51,538 nucleotides of DNA from an uncultured Microbacteriaceae bacterium (GTDB lineage: Bacteria; Actinomycetota; Actinomycetes; Actinomycetales; Microbacteriaceae): contig CAKUJB010000004.1 of assembly GCA_934661165.1 (NCBI GenBank), positions 1-51,538 of the forward strand, written 5' to 3'. Below are positions 1 through 8,864 of this stretch, in pieces. Both the position numbers and the translations under genes were made by a program. The notes under the pieces were generated by a model, which ran no database searches, was not told the origin of the DNA, and saw only the letters and a list, made by a program, of their open reading frames with translations. Numbering within the stretch: the first letter of the stretch is position 1; each line of letters opens with the position of its first letter.

Positions 1-486
1 GTTGTTGCAGCCGACCGAGATCGAGACCCAGGCCGAATGCGCGGACTCGCGCTTCGTCGGCAGCGTCGACGGGAAGACCTCGAGCGATTCGAGGATCTCG
101 ACCTGCGCCTCGTGGTTGTGTCGGGCGCGGTCGAGCAGTGCCGGCAGCGACCCCATGTTGTGGGTGCCGAAGACGACGTCGACCCAGGGGGCCCGCTGCA
201 CGATGACGTCCTTGTCCTTCTGCGCGAGGCAGCCGCCGACGGCGATCTGCATCTCGGGATGCTCGCGCTTGGTCTGGGCGAGGTGCCCGAGGAGCCCGTA
301 GAGCCGGTTGTCGGCGTTCTCGCGCACGGCGCAGGTGTTGATGACGACGATGTCCGCGAAGCCCTCGGGAGCCTTCACGTAGCCTGCGCTCTCGAGCGAG
401 CCGCCGAGGCGCTCGGAGTCGTGCACATTCATCTGACAGCCGAAGGTGCGCACCTCGTAGCTGCGGGTTCGCTCTGCCACGGTCAT
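1..486 (-). CDS. miaB: tRNA-2-methylthio-N6-dimethylallyladenosine synthase MiaB, N-terminal part (cut by window edge)
   Basis: MiaB is a radical-SAM enzyme that adds a methylthio group to i6A37 of tRNAs. The visible 162 codons hold the N-terminal MTTase domain with its three auxiliary-cluster cysteines at C17 (GCQMN), C52 (NTCAVRENA) and C86 (GGCLAQ). The window ends exactly inside GCNN, whose Cys160 would be the first of the radical-SAM CxxxCxxC triad, so the SAM and TRAM domains lie outside. The ATG at 486 is favoured because a TAGAAT hexamer sits 6 nt upstream (leaderless pattern) and supplies an in-frame stop. It follows recX, as usual in Actinobacteria. The identity is secure; the partial state is only a window effect. 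Confidence 0.95.
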   Translation of the reverse strand, partial: MTVAERTRSYEVRTFGCQMNVHDSERLGGSLESAGYVKAPEGFADIVVINTCAVRENADNRLYGLLGHLAQTKREHPEMQIAVGGCLAQKDKDVIVQRAPWVDVVFGTHNMGSLPALLDRARHNHEAQVEILESLEVFPSTLPTKRESAHSAWVSISVGCNN

Positions 487-492
487 GCGGAA

Positions 493-498
493 ATTCTA
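493..498 (-). promoter_or_regulatory. -10 hexamer of miaB (leaderless)
   Basis: TAGAAT on the minus strand is followed by 6 nt and the ATG at 486. No Shine-Dalgarno sequence is present. Transcription would start at or next to the ATG. Confidence 0.6.
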
Positions 499-517
499 CG
501 TGCGGCGTGCTGGGACC

Positions 518-1143
518 TCAGGCGGTGCGCAGCTCCGCCACCGCGGCATCGACCGCGGCGCGCACGGCCGACGAGGAGAAGCCTCGGCGCATGAGCCATG
601 CCGTGAGTCGCCGCTCGATCGTGACCCGGTCGAGTCGGCCGTACTGCCGGGCGCGCACCGCGGCGAGCTCCCGAGCCTTCGCGACCTCGTCCCCGGTGTC
701 GAGGAGATCCATCGCGTATGCGATCGCGCCGGGGTGCAGGACGCGTCGCGCGAGCTCCGCCTTGATCGCGGAGCCCACGAGCCCTTTGCGCTCCTGGAGC
801 TGCGCGACGAGCCGCTGCGCGAGTGCGTAGTCGTCGATGAGCCCGACTCCCTCGAGCCGGTCGAGCTCGTCGGCGATGTCGTGCTCCTGGTAGCCGATCC
901 GCGCGAGCGCCCGCTCGAGCTCGCGGCGCGACAGACAGCGCCGACCGAGCGCCCCCAGCGACGCCTCCTCGATCGGCGCGAACGCGGGTCGGTCCGCCGC
1001 GGCGTCGTCGATGCTCGGCGCCGCGGCCCCCCACTCGGCGGACGCACCGCGCTCGTCATCCCAGCCGCCGCGCCGGATCGGGGTGACCGGCGCGAGCCGG
1101 CCGCCCCCGATCGGCGAGCGATCGGACGACCCCGACATGCCCA

Positions 1144-1144
<1 letters not shown>
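518..1144 (-). CDS. recX: RecX regulatory protein
   Basis: RecX binds RecA filaments and modulates recombinase activity. The 208-residue product has an actinobacterial low-complexity N-terminus (about 60 residues, Gly/Arg/Asp rich), then the RecX three-helix repeats with family motifs LSRRELERAL, DELDRLEGVGLIDDYALAQ and IERRLTAWLMRRGF. The GTG start overlaps the recA TAG stop by one base (TAGTG), which suggests translational coupling; an ATG two codons further in (1138) is an alternative. Its position between recA and miaB is the standard actinobacterial order. The family is certain, the exact start less so. Confidence 0.93.
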
Positions 1145-2226
<1,082 letters not shown>

Positions 2227-2440
2227 GATGTGCTCCTTGTCCGGTGGTGGGGTGGCCGCCCATAGGCTGTCGGCGGTATCCGTCGGGCGGTCTCCGGCAT
2301 CTGCCGAGTCCCGTCCCGAGACCCTTCCGACAAGGGCTCGTGTGGTGCTGCACGTCACGCTACGCCGGACCACCGACATCGGTCGGCAGCGACGGGCGAA
2401 ATGTGGATAAGCACCGGTGTTCGATTGCTGGTGTGCACAC

Positions 2441-2468
2441 AACCTAGCGTGATTCGAACACAGATTCG
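2441..2468 (-). promoter_or_regulatory. recA promoter region with LexA (SOS) box
   Basis: Positions 2455-2468 read CGAACACAGATTCG on the plus strand, one mismatch from the Gram-positive/actinobacterial SOS consensus CGAAC-N4-GTTCG. On the minus strand a TAGGTT hexamer (2446-2441) follows it closely and could be the -10, which would put the box over the -35 area. The mRNA leader would then be about 210 nt. The remainder of 2227-2440 holds no ORF that I can support and only weak hairpins. Confidence 0.6.
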
Positions 2469-2499
2469 AGTGTCGTCCCCCGGCGTGTCGCGCCGCGCG

Positions 2500-2724
2500 C
2501 TACCGGCCCCGCGGCTCCCGCAGTCCAGCGCCGTGCCACCGATCGGCCGGCACCTCGGCGGCCCGGCACAGCGCGAGCCACACCTCCTGCACCGGCGCAC
2601 CCGCCTCGAGCGCCTGAAGCGCCGTTCGTCCGCCGAGCTCCCCGAGCACGAGGTCGTGCAGGAGCGCGTCCCCCCGGTCGCCGAACTCGGCCGCGACCGC
2701 GTGACGGAACTCCCGGGCGCGCAC
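2500..2724 (-). CDS. DUF3046 family small protein
   Basis: This 74-residue protein matches the actinobacterial DUF3046 family: it starts MRAREFRHAVAAEFGD, with the conserved EFG, DLVLGELGGRTA and VWLALCRAAEVP segments. It begins with GTG at 2724, with GGAG about 12 nt upstream. It lies 21 bp after clgR and upstream of the recA promoter region, a placement conserved across Actinobacteria. The family has no established biochemical function. Small size, acidic/aliphatic composition and lack of membrane segments suggest a cytosolic helical protein. Confidence 0.85.
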   Translation of the reverse strand: MRAREFRHAVAAEFGDRGDALLHDLVLGELGGRTALQALEAGAPVQEVWLALCRAAEVPADRWHGAGLREPRGR

Positions 2725-2745
2725 CTCGCAGCGTCTCCGGACGGC

Positions 2746-3174
2746 TCAGTGCGAGGCGAGCTCGGCGCCGAGGTCGAACTCGGTGCGGAACTCCTCGTCG
2801 AGGTCGTCCTCGAAGGCCGACTCGAAGCCCGCGTCGAACTCGGCCATGAGCTCGACCGGCACCGCGTCCGGGATGGTCGGGAGGACGGGGATCGCCTCGA
2901 GCGCCTCGGCGGAGATGGCCCGCGAGGGCACCGCGACGCCCTCGAGCACCGCGAGCCGCTGGCTCACCTCGCGCAGGATGACGGAGATGGGGGTGTCGAG
3001 CGCCTCGGCCACCGACGCGAGGATCTCGCTCGAGGCCTCCTTCTGCCCGCGCTCGACCTCGCTGAGGTAGCCGAGCGCGACGGAGGCGCGGCCGGCGACC
3101 TGGCGGAGGGTCTGCCCCTTCTGCAGGCGCAGGTCACGGAGCACGTCACCGATCTCGTGTCGCATCAGGACCAT
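2746..3174 (-). CDS. clgR: XRE-type transcriptional regulator ClgR
   Basis: ClgR activates clp protease and stress genes in Actinobacteria. The 142-residue product has an N-terminal HTH_3 domain (about residues 10-65) with the recognition region TLRQVAGRASVALGYLSEVERG, then a short linker and a strongly acidic C-terminal tail. The start at 3174 is preferred over the upstream in-frame ATG (3204) because GGGAGG stands 5 nt before it. Sitting between cinA/pgsA and DUF3046/recA matches the clgR neighbourhood in mycobacteria and relatives. In other genera ClgR is a Clp substrate through its C-terminus; the tail here ends Ala-Ser-His rather than Ala-Ala. I found no convincing ClgR box upstream. Confidence 0.85.
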   Translation of the reverse strand: MVLMRHEIGDVLRDLRLQKGQTLRQVAGRASVALGYLSEVERGQKEASSEILASVAEALDTPISVILREVSQRLAVLEGVAVPSRAISAEALEAIPVLPTIPDAVPVELMAEFDAGFESAFEDDLDEEFRTEFDLGAELASH

Positions 3175-3321
3175 CGTGACCTCCCTGCCTCGATCCATTT
3201 CCAACTCTAATCACACCCGCCTGGGCGGCGCCCGGCGTGTCGGTGGATGCAACTCAACCGCAACCGACGCTATTCCGCCCGTCGCTGGGAAGCACCTGAA
3301 CGCGAGGAATGCGTCGCCCGG

Positions 3322-3864
3322 CTACGCGGCGGCGAGCGCGTCCCGCAACGCCTCGAGCGCGGCGCGGCCTGCCGCCGCCCGGATGCCCGCCCGGTCGCCC
3401 TCGAAGCGGTGCATGGCGGAGTCGAGCACTGGGAGGCGTCCCTTCGTCTCGCTGCGCTCGCTCAGGGACCGAGGATCGCTCAGGGAGCGAGGCCCGCCCA
3501 CGGTCGAGGCGATGCCGATGTACACGAGGCCGACGGACTGGCCGTCCTGCGGGTCGGGGCCCGCGACCCCCGTCGTGGCGACCGCGAGGTCCGCGCCGGT
3601 GCGCCGCAGCACGCCGAGCGCCATCGCCTCGGCGACGTCGGGATCCACCGCACCGCGGGCCGCGAGGAGACCCGCCGGCACGTCGAGCAGCGTGTGCTTC
3701 AACTCGGTCGCGTACGCGACGACGCCGCCGCGGAGCACGGCCGAGGCGCCAGGCACGTCGACCAGCGCCGCGAGCACCGCGCCGCCCGTGAGCGACTCGG
3801 CGATCGCGATCGTCACGCCGCGCCGCGCCGCCGTCGCGACGATCTCCGCGGCGAGCGCGCTCAC
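3322..3864 (-). CDS. cinA: CinA C-terminal-domain protein (nicotinamide-nucleotide amidase type), with an in-frame palindromic insertion
   Basis: This is a stand-alone CinA C-terminal domain (PncC-like), expected to deamidate nicotinamide mononucleotide in NAD salvage. Family motifs are AESLTGG (residues 22-28), GGVVAYATELKHTLL, and VATTGVAGPDPQDGQSVGLVYI. GTG at 3864 overlaps the pgsA stop by 4 nt (GTGA), so it is translationally coupled. After GLVYIGIAS the protein departs from the family: residues about 125-142 (Arg/Ser/Leu/Glu rich, repeated P-R-S-L-S) are encoded by a palindromic repeat at 3441-3492 that keeps the frame. Conserved sequence resumes at HRFEGDRAGIRAAAGRAALEAL. The catalytic motifs are upstream of the insertion. 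Confidence 0.88.
   Translation of the reverse strand: MSALAAEIVATAARRGVTIAIAESLTGGAVLAALVDVPGASAVLRGGVVAYATELKHTLLDVPAGLLAARGAVDPDVAEAMALGVLRRTGADLAVATTGVAGPDPQDGQSVGLVYIGIASTVGGPRSLSDPRSLSERSETKGRLPVLDSAMHRFEGDRAGIRAAAGRAALEALRDALAAA
3441..3492. repeat. REP-like palindromic element inside cinA
   Basis: The segment contains CTCGCTGCGCTCGCTC, two direct copies of TCGCTCAGGGA (differing flanks) and a terminal GAGCGAG that is the inverse complement of CTCGCTC. Its composition resembles the GCTCGCTGCGCTCGCT repeats that recur between genes in many Microbacteriaceae genomes. It encodes about 18 extra residues in cinA and introduces no stop. I noticed no second copy in the window. Confidence 0.6.
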
Positions 3865-4685
3865 CCGACCGACTCCGATCCGTGCGCCGCGTCATCGTCC
3901 GCGCGCCGCGCATTCGTCCCGTCGGCGCCATCGGCGGCCGCCGCACCGGACCCGAGCCGCGCCGCGCGGGCGCCCTGCACGAGGTAGTCGATGCCGGTCC
4001 ACAGCGTGACGGCGACGACGAGGACGAGGAGGATCCAGTGCACGGCGTCGAGCGCGAGGACGAGGAGGTTGCCCGCCGACGCGCCGGCCGCGTCGTCCCA
4101 GGCCACGAGCGCGGCGAACGGCACGAGCCAGTACGAGATGGCCACCGCCTGCACGAGCGTCTTGAGCTTGCCGCCGCGCGAGGCCGGGATGACCCGATCG
4201 CGCAGTGCCACCGCGCGGTAGACCGTGATGCCGATCTCCCGGAGCAGGATGACCGCGACCGCCCAACACGGCAGCTCGCCGAGGAGCGCGAGGCCGATGA
4301 GCGCGGCGCCAGTGATGCCCTTGTCCGCGACGGGGTCGAGGAAGATGCCGAGATCGGTGACGAGGTTGCGGCTGCGGGCGAGGTGGCCGTCGATCGCATC
4401 GGTCGCGATCGCGAGGATGAACACGATCGCGGCCGCCCAGCGCATCGGGCCGTTGGACGCCTCGAGCGGCCAGGGCACGACGTCGCCGCAGATCGGCGGC
4501 AGGCTCGCGGTGCACACCTGCTGCACCGCATCGGCGAGGAGCAGCCAGAGGAACACCGGGATGAGCGCGATCCGCACGAGCGAGATGACGTTCGGCAGGC
4601 AGAGGATCGAGGCCGGCGTCTCGCCCGCCGCGAGAAATCGCCCCCGCAGCGGGTTACGCCGCCAGAGGCTGCGGGTGTCGCTCAC
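3861..4685 (-). CDS. pgsA: CDP-diacylglycerol--glycerol-3-phosphate 3-phosphatidyltransferase
   Basis: Membrane enzyme that makes phosphatidylglycerol phosphate from CDP-diacylglycerol and glycerol-3-phosphate. The complete CDP-alcohol phosphatidyltransferase signature D-x2-DG-x2-AR-x8-G-x3-D-x3-D runs from D96 to D121. Hydrophobic helices flank it (about residues 30-52, 83-98, 124-150, 170-195, 205-235), and the 40-residue C-terminal tail is Ala/Asp/Gly rich and probably disordered. GTG at 4685 has a TAGCCT hexamer 6 nt upstream whose TAG is the ftsK stop codon. cinA follows with a GTGA overlap. The alternative of another CDP-alcohol transferase is less likely given the cinA/clgR context. 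Confidence 0.92.
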   Translation of the reverse strand: MSDTRSLWRRNPLRGRFLAAGETPASILCLPNVISLVRIALIPVFLWLLLADAVQQVCTASLPPICGDVVPWPLEASNGPMRWAAAIVFILAIATDAIDGHLARSRNLVTDLGIFLDPVADKGITGAALIGLALLGELPCWAVAVILLREIGITVYRAVALRDRVIPASRGGKLKTLVQAVAISYWLVPFAALVAWDDAAGASAGNLLVLALDAVHWILLVLVVAVTLWTGIDYLVQGARAARLGSGAAAADGADGTNARRADDDAAHGSESVG

Positions 4686-4691
4686 GGGACC

Positions 4692-4697
4692 AGGCTA
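4692..4697 (-). promoter_or_regulatory. -10 hexamer of pgsA built on the ftsK stop codon
   Basis: TAGCCT, 6 nt before the pgsA GTG. The TAG (4697-4695) terminates ftsK. The order TAG-CCT-GGT-CCC-GTG keeps ftsK and pgsA in the same frame. Confidence 0.55.
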
Positions 4698-7439
4698 GTC
4701 GCGCCCGGTGAGGTGCCAGGCGTCCTCGCCGTCGTCGTCGTCCGCCGTCGGGTAGCCGTCGTACTGGGCCTCGACCGGGTCGGCGGAGGCATGCGCGGAC
4801 GCCGTCGCGGCGCTCGGCACGCCGGCACTCGGCGCGCCGGCACCGGGCACCGCGCCGCCGCCGCGGATCGCCTCGAGCGTCTCGGCGAGCTGCTCCGGCT
4901 TGACCAGGACGTCGCGGGCCTTGGAACCCTCGGAGGGTCCGACGATGTCGCGGGACTCCATGAGGTCCATGAGGCGCCCGGCCTTCGCGAAGCCGACGCG
5001 GAGCTTGCGCTGCAGCATCGACGTCGAGCCGAACTGCGTCGACACGACGAGCTCGACCGCCTGGAGCAGCAGGTCGAGGTCGTCGCCGATGTCCGCGTCG
5101 ATCTCCTTGCGCTCGGCGACCGCCTCGACATCGGCCCGATACTCCGGCCGCGCCTGGGCGACGACGTGCTTGACGACAGCGTGGATCTCCTCCTCGGTGA
5201 CCCACGCGCCCTGCACGCGCGTCGCCTTCGAGGCGCCCATCGGGAGGAAGAGGCCGTCGCCCTGGCCGATGAGCTTCTCGGCACCGGGCTCGTCGAGGAT
5301 GACCCGCGAGTCGGTCATCGAGGCGACGGCGAAGGCGAGGCGGCTCGGCACATTCGCCTTGATGAGCCCCGTCACCACGTTGACCGAGGGGCGCTGCGTC
5401 GCGAGCACGAGATGAATGCCTGCAGCGCGCGCGAGCTGCGTGATGCGCACGATCGAGTCCTCGACGTCGCGCGGGGCGACCATCATGAGGTCGGCGAGCT
5501 CGTCGACGACGACGAGGAGGTACGGGTACGGCGTGAGCCGCCGCTCCGAGCCGACCGGCAGCTCGATCGAGCCCTCCGCGACCGCGCGGTTGAAGTCGTC
5601 GATGTGCCGGTAGCCGAACGCCGCGAGGTCGTCGTACCGCATGTCCATCTCCTTCACCACCCACGCGAGGGCCTCCGCGGCCTTCTTCGCGTTCGTGATG
5701 ATCGGGGTGATGAGGTGCGGGACGCCGGCGTAGGCGGCGAGCTCGACGCGCTTCGGGTCGATGAGCACCATGCGGACCTCGGCGGGCTTCGCGCGCATGA
5801 GGACCGAGGTGATCATCGAGTTGATGAACGAGGACTTGCCCGCGCCCGTCGCGCCGGCGACGAGGAGGTGCGGCATCTTCGCGAGGTTCGCGACGACGAA
5901 GCCGCCCTCGACGTCCTTGCCGAGGCCGATCGTCATGGGGTGGTCGCTCTTCGCGGCGGTGCTCGAGCGCAGCACGTCGCCCAGCGAGACGATCTCGCGG
6001 TCCTTATTCGGGATCTCGACGCCGATCGCCGACTTGCCGGGGATCGGGCTGAGGATGCTCACCTCGTTCGAGGCGACCGCGTAGGAGATGTTCTTCGCGA
6101 GCTGCGTGACCGCCTCGACCTTGACGCCGGTGCCGAGCTCGAGCTCGTACCGGGTGACGGAGGGCCCACGGCTGTAGCCGACGACCCTCGCGTTCACCTT
6201 GAACTGCTCTAGCACGCCCGTGATGGACCGGACGATGTCCTCGTTCGCGGCGGACTTCGCCTTCGGCGGCGTGCCCGCGGCGAGCAGCTGCGGCGACGGG
6301 AGGCGATACGCCTTCGGCGGCTGGGGTCGCGCGTCGACGGGCGTCGCGACGACCTCGCCGAGTGCGACGGGGGCTGGCGCCGCGACCCCGAGACCGGTCG
6401 CGGCCGGCGGCAGCTCGCCCGTCGCGCGGCGCACGGCCGCCTCGATCCCGTCGAGCTCCTGCTCGAGCGCGTCGACGCCGCCGAGGCTCCAGGCGCTGTC
6501 GCCGAGCACCTCCGTCGCGGCGGTCGCGGCGTCCAGCTGCTCGGTCTGCCCGCCCGTGACGAGCGGGGAGTCGAATGCGGGCTCACTCGCCTGCTTCGCG
6601 CGGTTGCGCCGCCACCACGGGACGTGCTCCTCGGCCTCGTCCTCGAAGCCGAGGTCGCCGAGCGTCCCGACCTCGGGGAGGTCGTCGTCCGCGGCGGTCG
6701 CGGCGGTGTCGCGCGTCGGCACGGCGCCGAACAGGTACTCGTAGCCCTCGCGAAGCCGGCTGCCGATGCGGTTCGGCGGCGTCTTCGTGATGATGAGCAG
6801 GCCGAGCAGCACGCCGACGATGAGCAGCGGGATGGCGAGGACCTGCAGTCCGAGCTGCGCGGCGGGCCACACGATGAGCCAGCCGAGGATCCCACCCGAG
6901 TCGCCGAGCGCCGCGACGTCCGGCGGGGCGGCCTCGCCCGTGAAGAGGTGGCACAGGCCCGCGATCGACAGCAGCGTGATCGTGAGGCCGATGCCGATCC
7001 GGGAGTTGTCGTGGACGCTCGACGGGCGGCGGAAGAGCCAGGCCGCGAAGAGGATGAAGACGACCGGCATGGCCGCCGCGAGCCGCCCGATGAGCAGGCC
7101 GAAGGTCCAGTCGTGCAGCGTCTGCGCGACAGAGTCGAAGGGCAGGAACCACTCCACGACCATGCCCGCGATCGCGAGCAGGACGAGGAGGAACGGGAGC
7201 CCGTCGCGACGCGCCTCGCGGTCGAGCGTCTCCTTGTCGAACATCCGGAAGAGCCCGCCCACGGCGTGCGCCATGCCGAGCCACATCGCCACGAGCGGTC
7301 CCGGCTTGTCCGCGGGCGCCGCATTCGTCACCGGGTAGCGCTTCGTCGCGGCGGTCGCCTGCCGACCGCGCGAGGACGCGCCGGTCTTGCCGGTCGCGCC
7401 GGAGCGCGCGCGCGACCGCGACGAGGTGCCCGAAGCCAT
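4695..7439 (-). CDS. ftsK: DNA translocase FtsK/SpoIIIE
   Basis: ATP-driven double-stranded DNA pump that clears the chromosome from the septum and activates XerCD. The 914 residues comprise a Ser/Arg/Ala-rich cytosolic start, about four membrane helices (residues 80-250), a variable linker with Ala/Pro/Gly stretches, and the motor. Walker A GATGAGKS is near residue 530, followed by VRMVLIDPKRVEL and LVVVDELADLMM. The C-terminal gamma winged-helix (RKLRVGFAKAGRLMDLME) is followed by a low-complexity Gly/Ala/Pro/Ser stretch. ATG at 7439 has TACCGT 6 nt upstream. The next gene, pgsA, has its -10 on the ftsK stop. Confidence 0.97.
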   Translation of the reverse strand: MASGTSSRSRARSGATGKTGASSRGRQATAATKRYPVTNAAPADKPGPLVAMWLGMAHAVGGLFRMFDKETLDREARRDGLPFLLVLLAIAGMVVEWFLPFDSVAQTLHDWTFGLLIGRLAAAMPVVFILFAAWLFRRPSSVHDNSRIGIGLTITLLSIAGLCHLFTGEAAPPDVAALGDSGGILGWLIVWPAAQLGLQVLAIPLLIVGVLLGLLIITKTPPNRIGSRLREGYEYLFGAVPTRDTAATAADDDLPEVGTLGDLGFEDEAEEHVPWWRRNRAKQASEPAFDSPLVTGGQTEQLDAATAATEVLGDSAWSLGGVDALEQELDGIEAAVRRATGELPPAATGLGVAAPAPVALGEVVATPVDARPQPPKAYRLPSPQLLAAGTPPKAKSAANEDIVRSITGVLEQFKVNARVVGYSRGPSVTRYELELGTGVKVEAVTQLAKNISYAVASNEVSILSPIPGKSAIGVEIPNKDREIVSLGDVLRSSTAAKSDHPMTIGLGKDVEGGFVVANLAKMPHLLVAGATGAGKSSFINSMITSVLMRAKPAEVRMVLIDPKRVELAAYAGVPHLITPIITNAKKAAEALAWVVKEMDMRYDDLAAFGYRHIDDFNRAVAEGSIELPVGSERRLTPYPYLLVVVDELADLMMVAPRDVEDSIVRITQLARAAGIHLVLATQRPSVNVVTGLIKANVPSRLAFAVASMTDSRVILDEPGAEKLIGQGDGLFLPMGASKATRVQGAWVTEEEIHAVVKHVVAQARPEYRADVEAVAERKEIDADIGDDLDLLLQAVELVVSTQFGSTSMLQRKLRVGFAKAGRLMDLMESRDIVGPSEGSKARDVLVKPEQLAETLEAIRGGGAVPGAGAPSAGVPSAATASAHASADPVEAQYDGYPTADDDDGEDAWHLTGRD

Positions 7440-7445
7440 GTCTCG

Positions 7446-7451
7446 ACGGTA
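7446..7451 (-). promoter_or_regulatory. -10 hexamer of ftsK (leaderless)
   Basis: TACCGT on the minus strand, 6 nt before the ftsK ATG at 7439. No Shine-Dalgarno sequence is seen. Confidence 0.5.
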
Positions 7452-7540
7452 ACTCCCGGGTCCCTCATGCCCCGGGAGCGACGCACCTCCCTAAAGATCA
7501 CCGCGCCGCCGCGCATTCCTCCCCGCGCGTGGTGCGCGAG

Positions 7541-7608
7541 TGGCGGGCGTTTCACCGAATGGCGGGTCTACGCGACCTGAGACCCGCCATTCGGTGAAAC
7601 ACCCGCCA
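7541..7608. repeat. Long inverted repeat (29-nt arms, one mismatch, 10-nt loop)
   Basis: The left arm, 7541-7569, starts TGGCGGGCGTTTCACC; the right arm, 7580-7608, is its reverse complement with one G/A difference. The loop is 7570-7579. Each arm contains two copies of the GGCGGG/CCCGCC block. It lies just downstream of the ABC permease stop on the minus strand and upstream of ftsK, so it could terminate the ABC operon, although no U-run follows; the arm length also fits a mobile palindromic repeat. The rest of 7440-7643 shows nothing else. Confidence 0.75.
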
Positions 7609-7643
7609 TCCGGAACATGCCTGCCCACCGGGAGGCGGCCGAC

Positions 7644-8864
7644 TCAGTAGCGGATCGCGTCGATGACCTTCACCCGCACCGCGACGAGCGCGGGGAGCAG
7701 GCCGGCGAGGGCGCCGACGCCGGTCGCCGCGGCGAAGCCGACGATCGCGGCCTCGGCGGGGAACGGCGGGATGTCGGTGAGCCCCGGCGCGATGTACTGC
7801 ATGACGAACTCGTTGCGCACGAGGATGATCGCGAGCACGATCCCGATGAAGCCCGCGACGACCGTCGCGACCACCGATTCGAGCATGACCGCGAGGAACA
7901 CCCGTCCCGCCGTCGCGCCGAATGCCCGGCGGATGCCGATCTCCCGGATCCGCTGTCGGACGGTGACGAGCGAGATGTTCACGAGGCCGAGGGCCCCCAG
8001 CAGCAGGATGAGGCCCGCGATGCCAAGCAGGATCAGCCGCACCGGACCGAGCGGGTCCTCGCCGGCCGACCAGGCGAGGTAGTCGCTGCGCTGCACCGTG
8101 ACCTGCCATTCATCGCCGAATGCGGCGACGAGCTCCGCGGTGATCCGCTGCGTGAGCGGGTCGGCGAGCTCCGGCGGGACCCACAGCTCATACTGCGACC
8201 AGCCGCCGCCCCACTCCGGCGTCGGCACCTGGAGCAGGTCCCAGCCGGAGGCGAGGATGACCTGCCGCGGATAGTTCTCGTAGATCCGCGGCGGCTCGAC
8301 GCCGATGATGAGCGCCTCGGTGTCGCGGTCGCCGTAGAGCGTGATAGTGGGGTGAGTCTCCAGCGCGGGGCGGCCGAGCTGCTGCCAGATGTGGTCGTTG
8401 ACGATGACCGCGGGCTGGAGCCGGAGCGCGTCCCGCTGCGTGAACCAGTCGCCATGCGCGAGCTCGATCCGGTGCATCACCCCGAAGTCCGGCTCGACGA
8501 CCCTGGTATCGATGCCGACCGCGCCGAAGGGCAGCTGTCCGGTGACCTGCTCGTTGCGCACCATGCCGGAGTAGGTGATCGAGTACCGCTCGACGATCTC
8601 CCCGAGCACCTCGGCGAATCGGACCGGGTCGGCCTGCCGCCCCGTGTTCGGGTCCATCGGCGGGCTGACGCTGAGGGTCGCGGGTCGGCCGGAGCCGCGC
8701 TCGAGCTGCTCGACCTGCGCCTGGGTCGCGATGTTGCCGATACCGACGACGCCGGTGAGCGCGAGCACCGCGATCGCGACGCCCACCAGGCTGAGCACGA
8801 CCCGAGCGCGATTGACGCGGAACTCGGCCCAGGCCTCGGCGATCGCGCCGAGGAAGCCGTTCAC
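7644..8864 (-). CDS. MacB/FtsX-type ABC transporter permease
   Basis: Membrane subunit of a MacAB-like exporter. The 406-residue product has one N-terminal helix (about residues 22-45), a large extracytoplasmic MacB_PCD-like domain (about 50-275) and three C-terminal helices of the FtsX domain, with the family motif VTVRQRIREIGIRRAFGAT in the cytosolic loop. ATG at 8864 overlaps the stop of the ATP-binding subunit by 4 nt (ATGA). It is the last gene of a three-gene operon (adaptor, ATPase, permease). The substrate cannot be told; peptides, antibiotics or envelope lipids are typical for the family. Confidence 0.9.
   Translation of the reverse strand: MNGFLGAIAEAWAEFRVNRARVVLSLVGVAIAVLALTGVVGIGNIATQAQVEQLERGSGRPATLSVSPPMDPNTGRQADPVRFAEVLGEIVERYSITYSGMVRNEQVTGQLPFGAVGIDTRVVEPDFGVMHRIELAHGDWFTQRDALRLQPAVIVNDHIWQQLGRPALETHPTITLYGDRDTEALIIGVEPPRIYENYPRQVILASGWDLLQVPTPEWGGGWSQYELWVPPELADPLTQRITAELVAAFGDEWQVTVQRSDYLAWSAGEDPLGPVRLILLGIAGLILLLGALGLVNISLVTVRQRIREIGIRRAFGATAGRVFLAVMLESVVATVVAGFIGIVLAIILVRNEFVMQYIAPGLTDIPPFPAEAAIVGFAAATGVGALAGLLPALVAVRVKVIDAIRY

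Noticed and set aside
2227..2442. N-terminal extension of recA in an open frame
   Set aside because: RecA proteins start at MASAADREK-like sequence, the proper ATG has a Shine-Dalgarno, and the extension has no similarity.
3175..3321. ClgR-binding box upstream of clgR
   Set aside because: I compared the region with the published CGC-N5-GCG-type pattern and found no convincing match.
4686..4694. Shine-Dalgarno-based start for pgsA
   Set aside because: The 9 nt between ftsK and pgsA (on the minus strand CCTGGTCCC) contain no purine-rich site; the leaderless reading explains the start better.
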